This document shows, piece after piece, positions 13,664 through 25,710 of a stretch of 64,000 nucleotides of DNA. Numbering within the stretch: the stretch's first letter is position 1; every line of letters begins with the position of its first letter. Made by a program: the position numbers and the translations under genes. The notes under the pieces were generated by a model. That model searched no databases, was not told the origin of the DNA, and worked only from the letters and a program-made list of their open reading frames with translations. Location: assembly GCA_024734555.1 (NCBI GenBank), contig JANPWX010000108.1, positions 2,125,009-2,189,008 on the forward strand. The letters run 5' to 3'. The DNA is from Trochalopteron elliotii. Lineage: Eukaryota; Chordata; Aves; Passeriformes; Leiothrichidae.

Positions 13664-13789
13664 CAGCATGGAGTTAAGGGATTACTGGAGCATTACTGCA
13701 GTAGACAAGGCAAGTCTAGGTATCAACTCAATAGCAGAATCCTATGGAAATGGCAATTTCAGCAATAAGCCATATGGGTCACAAATGAG
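13664..13789 (+). CDS. Candidate coding exon, 126 nt, gene unknown
   Basis: An open frame of about 42 codons lies between an AG preceded by CACTCCTTT and a strong donor, GAG|GTAAGT. It contains an ATG at 13668, so it could be a first coding exon or an internal one. The peptide after that ATG begins MELRDYWSITAVDKASLGIN and continues with a Gly/Asn/Ser-rich part ending in NKPYGSQM. The last codon is split after AG, which fits the exon-like interval at 45617 that begins with T, giving a serine codon. The acceptor is weak, because purines interrupt its pyrimidine tract, and a second AG three bases downstream would serve equally. I do not recognise the family. Codon composition is protein-like but unproven; the strong donor and the phase match are the main support. 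Confidence 0.3.
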
Positions 13790-16165
13790 GTAAGTAAACT
13801 CAGAAAATCCTTTCAAGGCAAGTATTTCCCTCAGCACTCTCCTACAGATTCTGAAACTGAGATTAGTGAAATGGTGTATTTTACTGAATCCCTAAAGTGT
13901 CATAATTTAATAGTATTTCACAGCTACAGTACATCATCACATTACATTACAGTCTCCCTGTCACCATACAAACTACAATACCATGAAGTGATAACACAGT
14001 GTAATGAGACATACAATAGAGTGTAATATGATATACAAGAAAGTCAATGCAGCATATCTCAAAAATTACTCCCATTTAAAGAGAAACTTAATACATATTT
14101 CATATAAATGTACAGGTCATTCATTTTCTCCATTTTTTGGATGTGTTTAATCACTATGCATCTTGATACTTCCACAGAGAAATTTAATGTTATGGTCAGA
14201 AGCAATCATATTTTACTAAGAAAGCTGAAATCATAAAACGGAAACCATTTTCTATGCAACTTTCTGAAAAGACTTCAAAAGTCTTCAAAAGAAAAATGCT
14301 TTTACAAGAAAAGAGCTCAAGCAATCTTATAGGATTCTCATGTCCCTGAGAGGTGGTATTCATGGCAATTAACATTGTCTACAGAATTGAAAATCAGGTT
14401 GGTTTATGCTGGCTTCCTCCAACACACATGTGCACAGTAATATCCTTATACCTTAGTTATTTCATCAGTATATTCACAGATAGATATAGTTCCTAACTGC
14501 TCTTGAGGTGTAAGTTAGGGAATTTCTGCCTTTGCGAAAGGAAAAAATGGTCAAAAACTAGTAATAAAACCTCTCAAGAAAAAGCTAATAAGAGCATACT
14601 TAATTGCAGATGGATTTAAGTACACATTATGAGTCTCTCCAAAGAAAAAACATTCAAGTATAACCTAATTAGAGGAACATTATATTAACATTACATTTGT
14701 ATGGAAGAACAGTTATCACTTAAAAGGAAGCCTAGATCAGAATCCACACAAAACACACTTATCAGATCTCCCCAGTAGATTGGTAAAGTAGCAGATTTTC
14801 TTTGTATCAAAATTAATGCTTTGCATTTTCAGTTCTTTAAATCTGTAGTAAGATTGCCCAGCTAGCCTAAAGAAGCTGATTTTCTCTCACATCTCTCTTC
14901 ATTTATCTGCAGCTGTGTCAATCTGCAGCATACCCTCTTACAGCTTACCAAGCTAGGTGTTTTTCACCTTCTGTCCACTGAGAAAGGAAGATATAAATAG
15001 CAAACAGGAGAGAAAACTAGGTACAAATGCACCCCAGAGCCACCACCCACTTTCACACATGTGAAGAGATTTCCTTCAGCGTGTTTCAGTGAGAATCATA
15101 GGGTCAGCAGTAGGACAGCAGGAAATGGAACTTAGCCTAGGAAACTGTTCTGTGTCTGTCAAAGAATCATTTAACATTGGTATTACAATACAGATTAAGT
15201 TAGAATATTTTTCAGGAAAACAATAACAAATATGCATCCAGTCTTCAACCTCTGTAAAATAAACATTCAGTGTCCTTGAACACACAAAGTAATCTTTTCA
15301 TAACATTTTCACATTTTAACTCATTCTTTTAACAGGTCCTAAGTATATATTTTACTAATTTGCAATCATGACATGATTTTCTAATTCTTACTGTTCTACA
15401 GAACTTGTATAAGTAGCACTAAATTTGAACCACATTTTCTGAATCTTGCTGAAATGTATTAATTTCAGATCATTACTGTCAAGAGTGAAATATTCTCGTA
15501 AACATGCTGATCCACATCACAAAACTTCACAATTGAACTGGCATTCCATTATATCAAACTAGCAAAATTATCTGCCATTTAAAATAATCAGTAATAACGG
15601 CTGTTTTTATGGAATGTAAAGATGCCTGTTCTCAATTACAACAACCTCAAAACACTTGTCCCACCCCAGAAATGTCAGTGTTTATGAATAGCATTTTCTT
15701 CTTTAATAATAATTTTTCAAAAGCCTGGAAGATGATACTTTTTCAAAAATCCATGTGCAGAAAAAAATTTGATCAATTTATTTATAGTTATTAGTGGAGT
15801 GTGTTGTTTGCCTGATTTTCTTTTTCCTTTTTCCTTTATAGAATTAAAGCTGGTAGCTTACTTAAATATAATTATTTACATATTCAGGAATTCACATCAA
15901 AATATATTGACCTGGACAATTACAGAAAACAAAATTCATCCAGAGGCTTGTGCTGCTCTAGGACTCACTCACGTGATACAGATTTCACAGCTAATGGTGT
16001 GTTAATGTGAAAAAGAGGTCCTCTAAGACATTATGACTTCAACATCAGATTTGAAAATAACAAGATTTAGAAATAAAGAATTATTTAAACTAAAATTTCC
16101 CCAGCTTTATACTGCCAATTATTCATTTGTAGAGGTATGCAGGTTGGAAGCTAAACCTACAGTGA

Positions 16166-16222
16166 AAACACCAGTGTAGTTTCCATTTTGGGGTGGAAAC
16201 ACCAGTGTAGTTTACATTTTGG
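16166..16222. repeat. Tandem duplication, 31-bp period
   Basis: AAACACCAGTGTAGTTTCCA-TTTTGG at 16166-16191 recurs at 16197-16222 with one change (TTTCC to TTTAC). Confidence 0.95.
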
Positions 16223-17736
16223 TTAATCACAAGTAATCAGCATCTTGGGATCTAGATTACTTCCTAAGCACACTGCACTCCTGTTCTCAGCACCTTTCTT
16301 TTTTACTGCAGATGTCTGAGCTGCAGAGGGGAAACTGAAGTGTAGAATCTTAGGTTGCTGTTCCTCATAACTTCTATCCATAGGCAGCAAAGCAGTGTAC
16401 AAATTGTTTCTGTCAAAATATATTCACTGAATGTCTACAAAGTAAAAATGAGTAATCTTCTCAAAGCAAGATATCTGAGCTATTTTCAATACTATTAAAG
16501 AAACTAAAGCAGAGAAATGTTGCAGCATTTTACAGTGTATTATTTTCCTGAAATAATTACATTTTTGAGAAATGTGTAAGTATATTATTAATTGGCTATC
16601 AGAGCTTAAGACGGAATGACATTATGAATGAATCAGTTCAAAATGTTGCTACCATGAGCTAGAAGAGTCCATCTTCAGAACTTGAAATCCATTGCCTAAG
16701 TCTTCTTAGTTATCCTAGATGAAAAGGCTGTACATTTTCCCCTATTCTGGCAAGACCTCTAACACCCTCTTGAAACAGAAAAAGGGATTTTTTAGCTTTA
16801 GCTCTCCTTTATATCTCACACAGGATTAATCCTTAGAGATGAGCATGGCCAAAGGCACAAGATAGAAAGCATAGTTATTACTTTGGCAGGTTGTTAAAGT
16901 CTTTTATTTGGAATCTAACATTGTCTTTGTTGTTACAAGGAAAACTGTTCAGCATTCTTGTAGTATTTGTTCCATTCCAGTTTCCTGGCATATACCCCTT
17001 TTGTAAGTACTTCAGAGGCTAGTGTCTGTGCTTAAAAAGGCCATTTTATGTTTGCAGTATGATATTTCTGCCTAGAGTCATGCTAAGAAGAGGAATGAGA
17101 TATGCTGCAAATTTCTAACAGTGATGCCAGTTTTCATTCTTCTCTGTACCCATGTAGTTGTGAGGGCTTTGTCCTGCATATTCATCTCCATTGCAGAAAT
17201 TCCCAGTATCTTTCCCCAAGACAACCTAGGACACCTGAGAGCTATATGGTAGAGCCAAGATACTGAGGCAGAAAATAGAGATGGAGGATAAGACTGTGCA
17301 AAATATATTTAAATTATTAATAGCACATCCTCTTCTTCTGTAGTGCAAAATTCCCACTGAAGCTTTTAGATCTGCATTTTTTCCAGCTTGTTCCATTTTG
17401 TCCAACCTTTTGAATATTAACTTCATATTTTTGTTCAGACTTATAGTCTTTGTTGCCCACCATACTAACAGTAAAAAGTTATAAATGGTTTTTTATTTGT
17501 AAGAAATTATGTAATGACCTCTACTGTGGGCGGTCACATCCTGGAATATAATATTAAAATAACATGAACACTTGAAAAGCAATCAGGTGAATTATTCCTT
17601 GGGTTACACAAAGTTTTTCTTAGCCATTCAGTGTGGCATCTCAGTCCCTACTTTTAAATTGATACAGTTTCATTAACTTCTCTTTACTGTACTCCCTTTC
17701 ATGCATGTACTAAAAACCTCCTGACAATGTGTAAAC

Positions 17737-17774
17737 AGAAATCTTAATTCATAAAAGAAATCTTAATTTATAAA
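17737..17774. repeat. Tandem duplication, 19-bp unit
   Basis: AGAAATCTTAATTCATAAA at 17737-17755 is followed directly by AGAAATCTTAATTTATAAA at 17756-17774; one C/T difference. Confidence 0.95.
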
Positions 17775-20079
17775 CCATTATTTATTTCCAGAACTTATAT
17801 AAAACAAAGATTTTTTTTTTGTAAGCTGCAGAGTCTTTTATCAGGGTGAATGACAGCAGATTTGAAAAGAGCAGAACATATCTTTGTTTGCTCGTCCATA
17901 GCTGAAGTAATGCCACAGAGCACTAAACCAACCTCCCTTAGGACACCAAATAAGTTTTCTTTCAGGATTAATGGTCCACTACTAGTGTGAAGGAGATTAA
18001 AACTAGAAGCAAAGAGACAAGAGAGTCCAGGGCCACCCCATGGTTCATTTCTATGGAATTTGTTAGTGAGCAGAGCCAAGAAGTCAAGCATTTGGGTAAA
18101 CAGTTCAACGTGAAATTGCTTACTGAATGCTATCAGACGTTATGGTCAAATACATCTGCTGCACAGTTAGGCAGTACATGGAGTGATTTAGCACTGCATA
18201 CAAATCACGGGATTCTGTGTGCTGGTACCCACTGAAAGGCTGGCAGCCATAAGGTTGCCAGTCACCAAATGTCACTTCTTCATTTACATCACATTAGTAT
18301 TCAGATGGTGGCAAGCAACCCCAAAAGTGAATTTATTGCTATAAGAAAGTCAATATTTTACAATAACTGTAGGGATTCTGAAACACTAATTTAAAAGACT
18401 ACTTAGAGGAAACCATTTACTGTTTCATACACATGTACATTGCTGCTCATTGGCACGGATACTGGAAATCAGAGTAGTCCTGTAAAGCTCTTAATTTTAG
18501 ACACTTAGTCTTTTACAAAGCAAACTGCCAATATTTGGTTTAACTAGTAAAACTAAGCTTTTAGAGACCTCCTGGACTTTCTTAGAACAATTATTTATTG
18601 TACATGGTTCATTTGTCTCTCTCTTTTTAATTTTCTTGAAACAACATTTCATTAGGTTTTTTGCCCTGAAATGTGCCACCAGGCTGTCAAATAAAGCAGC
18701 CCTATTTTCTTTGGAAATATCAGTCTTGCAAAGAACTATCCTTTTTATAAATAAAATAAAAACAAGTTGAGCCATCAAAATGAAAAGTAAGGAATGCTCT
18801 GATTTTTTACACTTTCCTTGTAGCACATAAAAGATCAACAGAACCTAAATTTCAGTATCCTTTCTATGCTTTTTGTGTATGAAAACAGAGAAACATTCAA
18901 CTAAACACAAACACATAAATTACATAAATACTCCCTTTATCATCGCTGTTTGTCTTTGGAAGTACAGAAATCCCTAGACTTGGCGAATATGAGACTGATA
19001 CTCAGCACTCATTTAATTCGAATATTAACTGATCATATGACTATGGAAATTTACCTACATACAGTTGTCCTTATTTGTGTAAGTTGTCTTTCATGCTATG
19101 GATGGACTCGGTCTCGTACTTATCCTTCCCATACTTATCAGATCTTTTTTTTTTTAATAAATTGGTGGGTTTTCCAAACCAATAAAAAAATAGTCAACAA
19201 CAAAGACACAAATCTCTCAAGCAAAATTTGAATTCTATCCTATAGACATATATTTCCTACCTGACACTGTCTTTTTGTCTTCATCTCAAGATGCATTTCA
19301 GTAGATATTTCTGCAACTGCAATACAGAAGAGGTAAAAGGCAGCAATAAGCTTTGTTTTCATTAAAGTTCTGCAGTTTGTGAGACGGGCATTCATTTTGA
19401 ACAGAGAAGAAAACATTTCTCAGCAACTAATAATGGTAGCTCACACGTCTGATTATGCCAGTACTGGCTCCTAGAAAAGACCAACTGGTATAATTGATCT
19501 TGTAACATTTAAAGGCTCTTCACTTCAAGCGTATTTTATTGCTGCCTGGCTACAATTATGTTGACAAGAAGTGAGGCCAGCTCTGGGGTTCAGAACTCAG
19601 AGGAAAATCAGTTCAGCATGTAACCACTTCACTCCTAATGGCAGAAGTTGCATGGGAAATTAATTTTCAGGATCACATTAAGTCAGACTGCAGAACTATT
19701 GTGGGATTCACTTGGATAAAATTGCTCTAGCTGCTGGAAAGATGAGTGTCAGTAATGATATTTATTAAACAAAATGAATAACGTTTGGAAGCCATGGAAA
19801 CCAGAGAACTAAAATTGAGTATATGCACTAAGTGCAAGAGGTCACCAAGAGCTTTTAAGACAATAAAAGGACTTCAAGTACAATTGTAGATTAGATAAAT
19901 TCCTAAGCATTTTTATCCACCTTCTATCTCATAGAAGATAACAGAGTAAAATTAACAGAAAATACCAGAATGTATAATCAAGGAAATGAATATCCAGACC
20001 TGCTATAGAAGAATATTTTTCATCCTTTGAATATCAGCCTCACTTAAGCTTCCATTCTTTATGATTCAAAGTTCCTTAC

Positions 20080-20088
20080 CTAGATAGA
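20080..20088 (-). other. Candidate 9-nt microexon site, minus strand
   Basis: On the minus strand a dense pyrimidine run (20089-20120, rich in CCTCC and T7) ends in TTTTGCAG. Nine bases, TCTATCTAG, follow, and then GTAAGG. The acceptor and donor are both close to consensus and separated by a microexon-sized gap. One frame contains TAG and the other two are open. It could equally be a chance pairing of two good splice-like sites. Confidence 0.15.
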
Positions 20089-22326
20089 CTGCAAAACAGA
20101 AAAAAAGAGGGAGGAGGCAGGAAAATATCCATAGCTAGAATTAAAATTTGCAAAAAATGCATAGAATGCTGTACAGATGTAGTCCATAAAGGTGTTAACC
20201 ATAAAAGTAAAACAGAATATATTTTATAGAAATTAAATTAGAAAAGGTAATAGATTAAAAAACATTTAAAGACACATGGCTCTGAATGACAGGGCGGTTT
20301 ATTTTGCTTTTCTCTGGAAGACTACTGTACTCTAAATCTTCAAAAATATCACATCCATGTTTACCTTTATAACTCTTACTAGTTCAGTTGACTAATCAAA
20401 CTTTTTACACAGTGTAAAGTTAAGATTTTAAATGAGAAATGTAGAAGAACGAAGAGATATAAAAAAGCCCAATAGTTTTGTTTTCTAAAAGGCCAACAGA
20501 GACCACTGCTTTTGAAATGCAGCAAAATATTTCTATTTGGAATTTTGCTTAAGTAATTCTTTAATAAAAGAAAAAAATGCTAGATCACTATAGTTACCAC
20601 AAAAATTCTACAATAGACTTCCTATCCTCTGTACAATGCAAAAGAAATAAATGAAAAATGCATTGACACAGCTTCTTTTTTTTTAAAAGCAATGGTCCAG
20701 TTGTTCAGAATATCTTAACTTGGAAATGAGATCTCAGTTCTTTCACAGAGCATTTTGCATTGCTTTATGGGCAATACACCACTTACTACACCCAAACTAC
20801 TGTTTCATTAGTCATATTATCTGTGGGAATAATGGTGTCAGGTACTTTGCCTTAAAAATATGTGTTTAAATGCCACTATACAACTAAAAAAACAGGGATT
20901 TTAAAGATTTTAAAAAGCAATTAGTTTCTTCAGATTTACTCTGCAGCAAAAGAGCAAAAAAGATAATGTTACTTCCAGCAGGAGCACTCAAATTTAAACA
21001 CCATCTTACTGTGTTTCATTTGAAGCATATTATATTATAAGGTACAAATATAGTGAAACTTAATCAAGCATACCTAGTATCTAAAGCGGCTGACAGCTTT
21101 CTAAGATAATACAAGTGGTTCATTTTACCCATTAGTGGGAACATCATAAGGGTGAAAATGTCCTTTAATACTCAACTTCCATAAATAGGCCATCTGTTTT
21201 CCATTAGTTCAATATGAAGATGTTCTGAAACAAAGCCAGCCTCCTGTATTTGATAACAGTAACATCCTTTACCATACCTAGAATTACTTAGTAAGTTCAC
21301 CTTTAAAAACTCAGAGCCACAGATGCCATTTATGTGGCATATTCCCTGTTCTGGAACACCCACATTGTGAAACATATCCATATATTACTCCACTGTAAAC
21401 ACTTCTGTCCTAAACTGATGCAAAAATTTTTGTATATGTCAGCTGGCTGGTAGGGAAGAGAGCAGCACCTTCAACTGAGATATCCAATACTTGGTGAGGA
21501 AAAAAATAAACAAGGAAAAGGGACATTCTGACTGACATGACCACATTTCTTTAAACTGCTCACCTCCAGTATTTTCTCCCATCTCCTAAAAACCTTTTTC
21601 TTATTTGAATGGGCAGGAGTTGATGAGACGATTTTCCTCCCTTCCATGTTTTTCATAAGATGGCAACATTAAAGTAATATCATTCAGAGAAGGCACCAGA
21701 TCTTGCAATCAGAATTGGATGGATCTGTTTTCACAGTACAGAGATGACTATGCACCCATGGTGCTAGAGATTCACAGCATTATGTCTTCTTAGTTCTCAC
21801 CAGTGAATGTTCCAAGAATGTCCTGAAGTAATCTGTTCACATTATCAAATGTCTTCTTGCACCCTGAAAATACAGGTGGATTTAAGAACAATAGATGTTA
21901 AAGCACCTTAACAATAAAAAGAAATCCATTATGTACTTTGTTTAAGTCTCTTTACCTAAAATAATTTTTAAAAACCTTCTGGTTTTTTTTAATCAGTACA
22001 GGATCTGACCGGTGTTGTTTTCCTTGTAGTGGTGGGTTTTTGTTGGGATTTTTTTTGCCTGCATATATTATATAATTACTTTGTAATTAGAAAAAAAAAA
22101 GAAAATTTTAAGTCAAAAAGAATATTTTCCATGATTAGTGAAGCACTAGTGACATAAAGGATACATGTCACCAACTGTTTTCACTACCCTAATCAGGGAA
22201 GCAGGTTATGATTATTTTTCATTTTCCCTAATGTTATGTCTTCAAGGAATGTGAGAGGTCCACTTAAAAATTGGTTTCTGTAAAGACTGGATCACTGCAA
22301 GATATGTATAGAAGCTGATATCTTAT

Positions 22327-22416
22327 ATCCATATATGTGTATGTAAATATGTTTGTATGCAGATACAGATATATGTATGTATACACACATACACACATAT
22401 ATATACACATATATGT
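22327..22416. repeat. TA/CA/TG-rich microsatellite tract
   Basis: Alternating purine-pyrimidine DNA of mixed ATATGTGT, GTATGTATACACACATACAC and ATATATATACACATATATG stretches. The centre is partly self-complementary (TATGTATGTATACACACATA). The two short open frames overlapping it on opposite strands are artefacts of the repeat. Confidence 0.95.
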
Positions 22417-24009
22417 AAAGCCACAAACTTTGAGTGTAAAGGGTAGGACTGAAGACAGAAAAGATGAGACGTGGATGTCAGAAATTGAGGAAGTAAAAGT
22501 CAATGTCTCCTCATTATAAGGGAGGAGGTATTCATAAACAAAATCATTTTTCTCTGGTGGAAGAGAATCCTCACGAAGTAATGAAAAAAGTAAGTAATTT
22601 TGTCATTTACTGTGACCAAAAACCACCAATATGTCCTCTAATATCCTTTTCCACTAGTCAAGCTGCAAAGGCTTAATCTGATTCATTCTGTGGTAACTTT
22701 CCAGACTGGAATCTGCCTCTATGACAATGAGGCCTAATTATTGTCACTCCCTACTCTCAAGCTCTCAGCTTGTTCAGAGCACTGCAACATGATTATTAAG
22801 TGGTTTAGGCAAATCTGATGCTAGTGCCTGCATCCTTTTCTTTTACTACTATTTGCTTGAAGATTAGCCTGGATGTGTTAGTGTATAATCAAAGTCCATG
22901 GTGAAGCACTCTCTGCAAAATCTGCTGTGAAGAATAAGGAGTAGTTTGCCTTTTTTCCACCTGTAAAATAGGCAAATTCTTTTCTTTTTCTTCTGATTTT
23001 ACTCCCTTCCACCCCTGGCTTCCTTCTCGGACCCTTTTGGATGATGCAACGTTTTGAAACAGCATGCAGGTTTAAATATTGTCTGACAGGAAACAACTGA
23101 AGTAATTATTATGCATGCCTTTCAATTTATATTTCAATATGGAACTGATAAACTTCATGGGGCAGCTCTTCAGCTGATGTAAGTCATTATAGCATCTTTA
23201 GCTTCAATGAACCTTTTTAATTTTACCGTAGAGGAGATGGCTCTTTTGCTGTTTACCATATTTAGAACCGCTATTCAGCAACTCAAGTACTGCTTTTGAA
23301 GCTCTGATTGAAATTACTGCTCATTACAGCCTCTGCTATTTTTTTAAATACAATCATCCACATAAAATGCACAAACATTTCATCTCTTCTAATATTATTT
23401 CATTTTAAGTTTTTTCTCCTGCAGGATTGCCTATGACTTGATTAATTTCATTCCACATTTTAGTTATTTTCTTGGCCAGTTCTGTTTAAAATTCTCCATA
23501 TCACAGTGCAGTATTCTCCATCCTTTTGAGGACCCTCTGCCTCTTTTTCATTCCAGTCATTTTTAACCTTAGTAAGATCAATTCAGAAATATTGAATTAT
23601 CCCATCTACTTTTAAGATAAAATTGATATTTTCTCTAGATTGCTGTCATTTAGAGAGAGCACTATCTCTACTAACTTTGCCAACTGCAGTTTAGATGTCC
23701 AGTCTAATTAAGTCATCCAACTCCCCCTGTCACCAGTGGAAGGAGGTAAGTTGAAAGTTGACATAAATCACATTTCAGGGCCATCCACCCCCCTACACTT
23801 ATTACACAGAACAAAGACATCTAGGCAAAGGCACCAGTTGAAAAAACATCAAGGGAATGCCAGGGAAAGGAGTGAAAGTCTCCACTGTTCAGCAGCAACT
23901 CCAGCAGTGCACTGGTCAATGTATTTAATTAGGAGGGTTTTGTTTTCACCTGTCCAAAACCACTCAGCTTAAGTACTCCATTCTGGACTGAGGACATTGC
24001 TATAAATTG

Positions 24010-24260
24010 TTGGAAGTGATGCACACTGCCTCATTTAACAGCCGTAATCTCTCTGTCAGTGAGTCACTACCATTTTGGTTAGCCCAGCCCTGGGGAGTAC
24101 AAAAGTGTGACAGAAATAAAAGAACTTGCTCTGAGCAGATTTTGACCCTTATCACTGTGCTCTGTTAGCTCCAGCTGCCCCAAGGAGCAACTGATGGCAA
24201 GTCTGTGTCATTTGTCACAGCTCCTATACCCACTGTGACAAGGGAAGAACCCGATACGAC
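24010..24260 (+). other. GC-richer stretch with LTR-like traits
   Basis: It contains a TATAAA-like site near 24001, AATAAA at about 24115 followed by AGAACTTGCTCTGAGCAG, and a 9-bp inverted repeat. The order (TATA-like box, poly(A) signal, short U5-like part) could be an old LTR on the plus strand, but I cannot match it to a family. Confidence 0.2.
24212..24241. repeat. Inverted repeat with perfect 9-bp arms
   Basis: TTGTCACAG (24212-24220) and CTGTGACAA (24233-24241) surround a 12-nt spacer. It lies about 100 bp after an AATAAA at about 24115 within the GC-richer stretch 24010-24260. Confidence 0.8.
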
Positions 24261-25111
24261 ATTTTTTGAACTAAGCATGCTTCTAAACTGAGGCCACATG
24301 GTTAATTCCCACTAGAAAGACAGGCAAAAGAGTCAATCCACTTCAGTAATCAGGGTGTAGCAAACCACATTGAGGCACTGGTGCTTCCTCAGCACCATGT
24401 CCAGAGGGCAACTCCCAAAAATCTCATCCTGATGGCTGCTAGAGCTGGCTGACTTGGATTTTGGGAGCCGAGTGTCTGCTGATATACAAACTTTTATCTT
24501 CATGAGAGTTAGTACTTCTTAATCATTGTATTGCTCATGGAACAAAAAGCATAATTTGTGCAACATTTGCCCGAATTACATTATTTTTGTTTCATATTAT
24601 ATCACAGTACATCACACACAGAAGCTAAATTCCTCCAATTTTAAAATTTTCCTTTTTAGTAAGATTGATGACTCTGTATGCAACTAGACCCACAGACAAA
24701 ATTCAATTCAAGTCTCCATAACAAACAACTTTCAGTTCAAATGTTTTCTTAAGAAATTTAATTCAGTGGGTGCTCTTGAAGTCAACTTCTTGATTAGTAG
24801 AATAAATTTTCCAACATTTTAGATGCTTTCAGATTGGCTTTATCCACTGCAAAATATTTGTACCACAAGAGTTCAGATTTTGATAGACAGTAGAAACCTG
24901 TGATACAATAGACATTATGATTCTAACAAATTTGTCTTTTTCAAAGCAAACAAAATCACCAATTTCATTTTGACAACCGAAAAACGTCTACACAAAAAGA
25001 ATTCCAGAATATACTAGCTCAAGGCCTCACTTCACTTAATAACAGCTCAACACCCATTACCTTAGAATGGGTTCATAACTGTCAATGTAATTAATTTTCT
25101 CTCTTTTCTAG

Positions 25112-25202
25112 AGCAATATATTTATCAAGTTGGAGGAAGAAAATGCAGCTAAACTAATTCATGTAAAAGGCACAGGGAAAGCAGAAAGCCTTGGTAGGAA
25201 AG
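25112..25202 (+). CDS. Possible exon-like interval, 91 nt
   Basis: A good pyrimidine tract ending in CTCTCTTTTCTAG precedes an open phase-0 frame of 30 codons, and AAAG|GTAAAA follows as donor. The peptide begins SNIFIKLEEENAAKLIHVKG and is lysine/glutamate-rich. It leaves one base, so it cannot sit between the intervals at 13664 and 45617 without further exons. It could join phase-wise to the second frame of the interval at 40696. I recognise no family. It may be a chance pseudo-exon in intronic or intergenic DNA. Confidence 0.2.
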
Positions 25203-25503
25203 GTAAAACCTCAGGACACATCTTTGCCTAGTTGTTTCATCTGCTACTTGATCCTGGACATAAATAATCTTATATTTTGGTATACTTAATTTCAATAATT
25301 TGATGTAATCCATTGTGTACTTCTTATTTTCAATAAAGGTAAGTATGGAAAATACAAAATAGAAAACTGTTAAATTAAATAATTAAACTCTGCAAATGCA
25401 ATTTGTCTTAATGATGCCAGATGCCTCACCTTTGTGCAGCAATCTCTTCTTAGATAACCACCACACATTTAATCTCCTGTGTTTATGGACACAGGTTTAG
25501 GAC

Positions 25504-25519
25504 AAAAAAAAAAAAAAAA
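25504..25519 (+). repeat. Poly(A) run, 16 nt
   Basis: Sixteen consecutive A followed by GAGAGAAAAG. No associated retrocopy is visible upstream. Confidence 0.95.
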
Positions 25520-25638
25520 GAGAGAAAAGTTCAATCAAGTTTCCGTGCAATTAATTAACAAAACACTTGCACGTATCAAACAGAATAGAAGCTCCTAGTC
25601 CTGAAAAGACATTTATCCTATTTACCATGAGTCCTGCT

Positions 25639-25710
25639 TATCTTGTCATGGTATGATAGGAATTATTCCTACTCCACCTCGGGGTGGGTTGAATTGGCCA
25701 TGACAAGATA
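25639..25710. repeat. Inverted repeat with perfect 13-bp arms
   Basis: TATCTTGTCATGG at 25639-25651 pairs exactly with CCATGACAAGATA at 25698-25710 across a 46-nt loop. The loop itself contains CCACC/GGTGG around TCGG, so a nested hairpin is possible. No TA or longer target duplication typical of a transposon was noted. It could be a small non-autonomous DNA transposon remnant, a hairpin RNA, or chance. Confidence 0.85.

Noticed and set aside
22264..22519. Opposite-strand open frames with YTYIYLY-like peptides
   Set aside because: They are translations of the TA/CA microsatellite.
23697..23745. GAG|GTAAGT donor after a CTGCAG acceptor-like site
   Set aside because: All frames between the two sites are closed.
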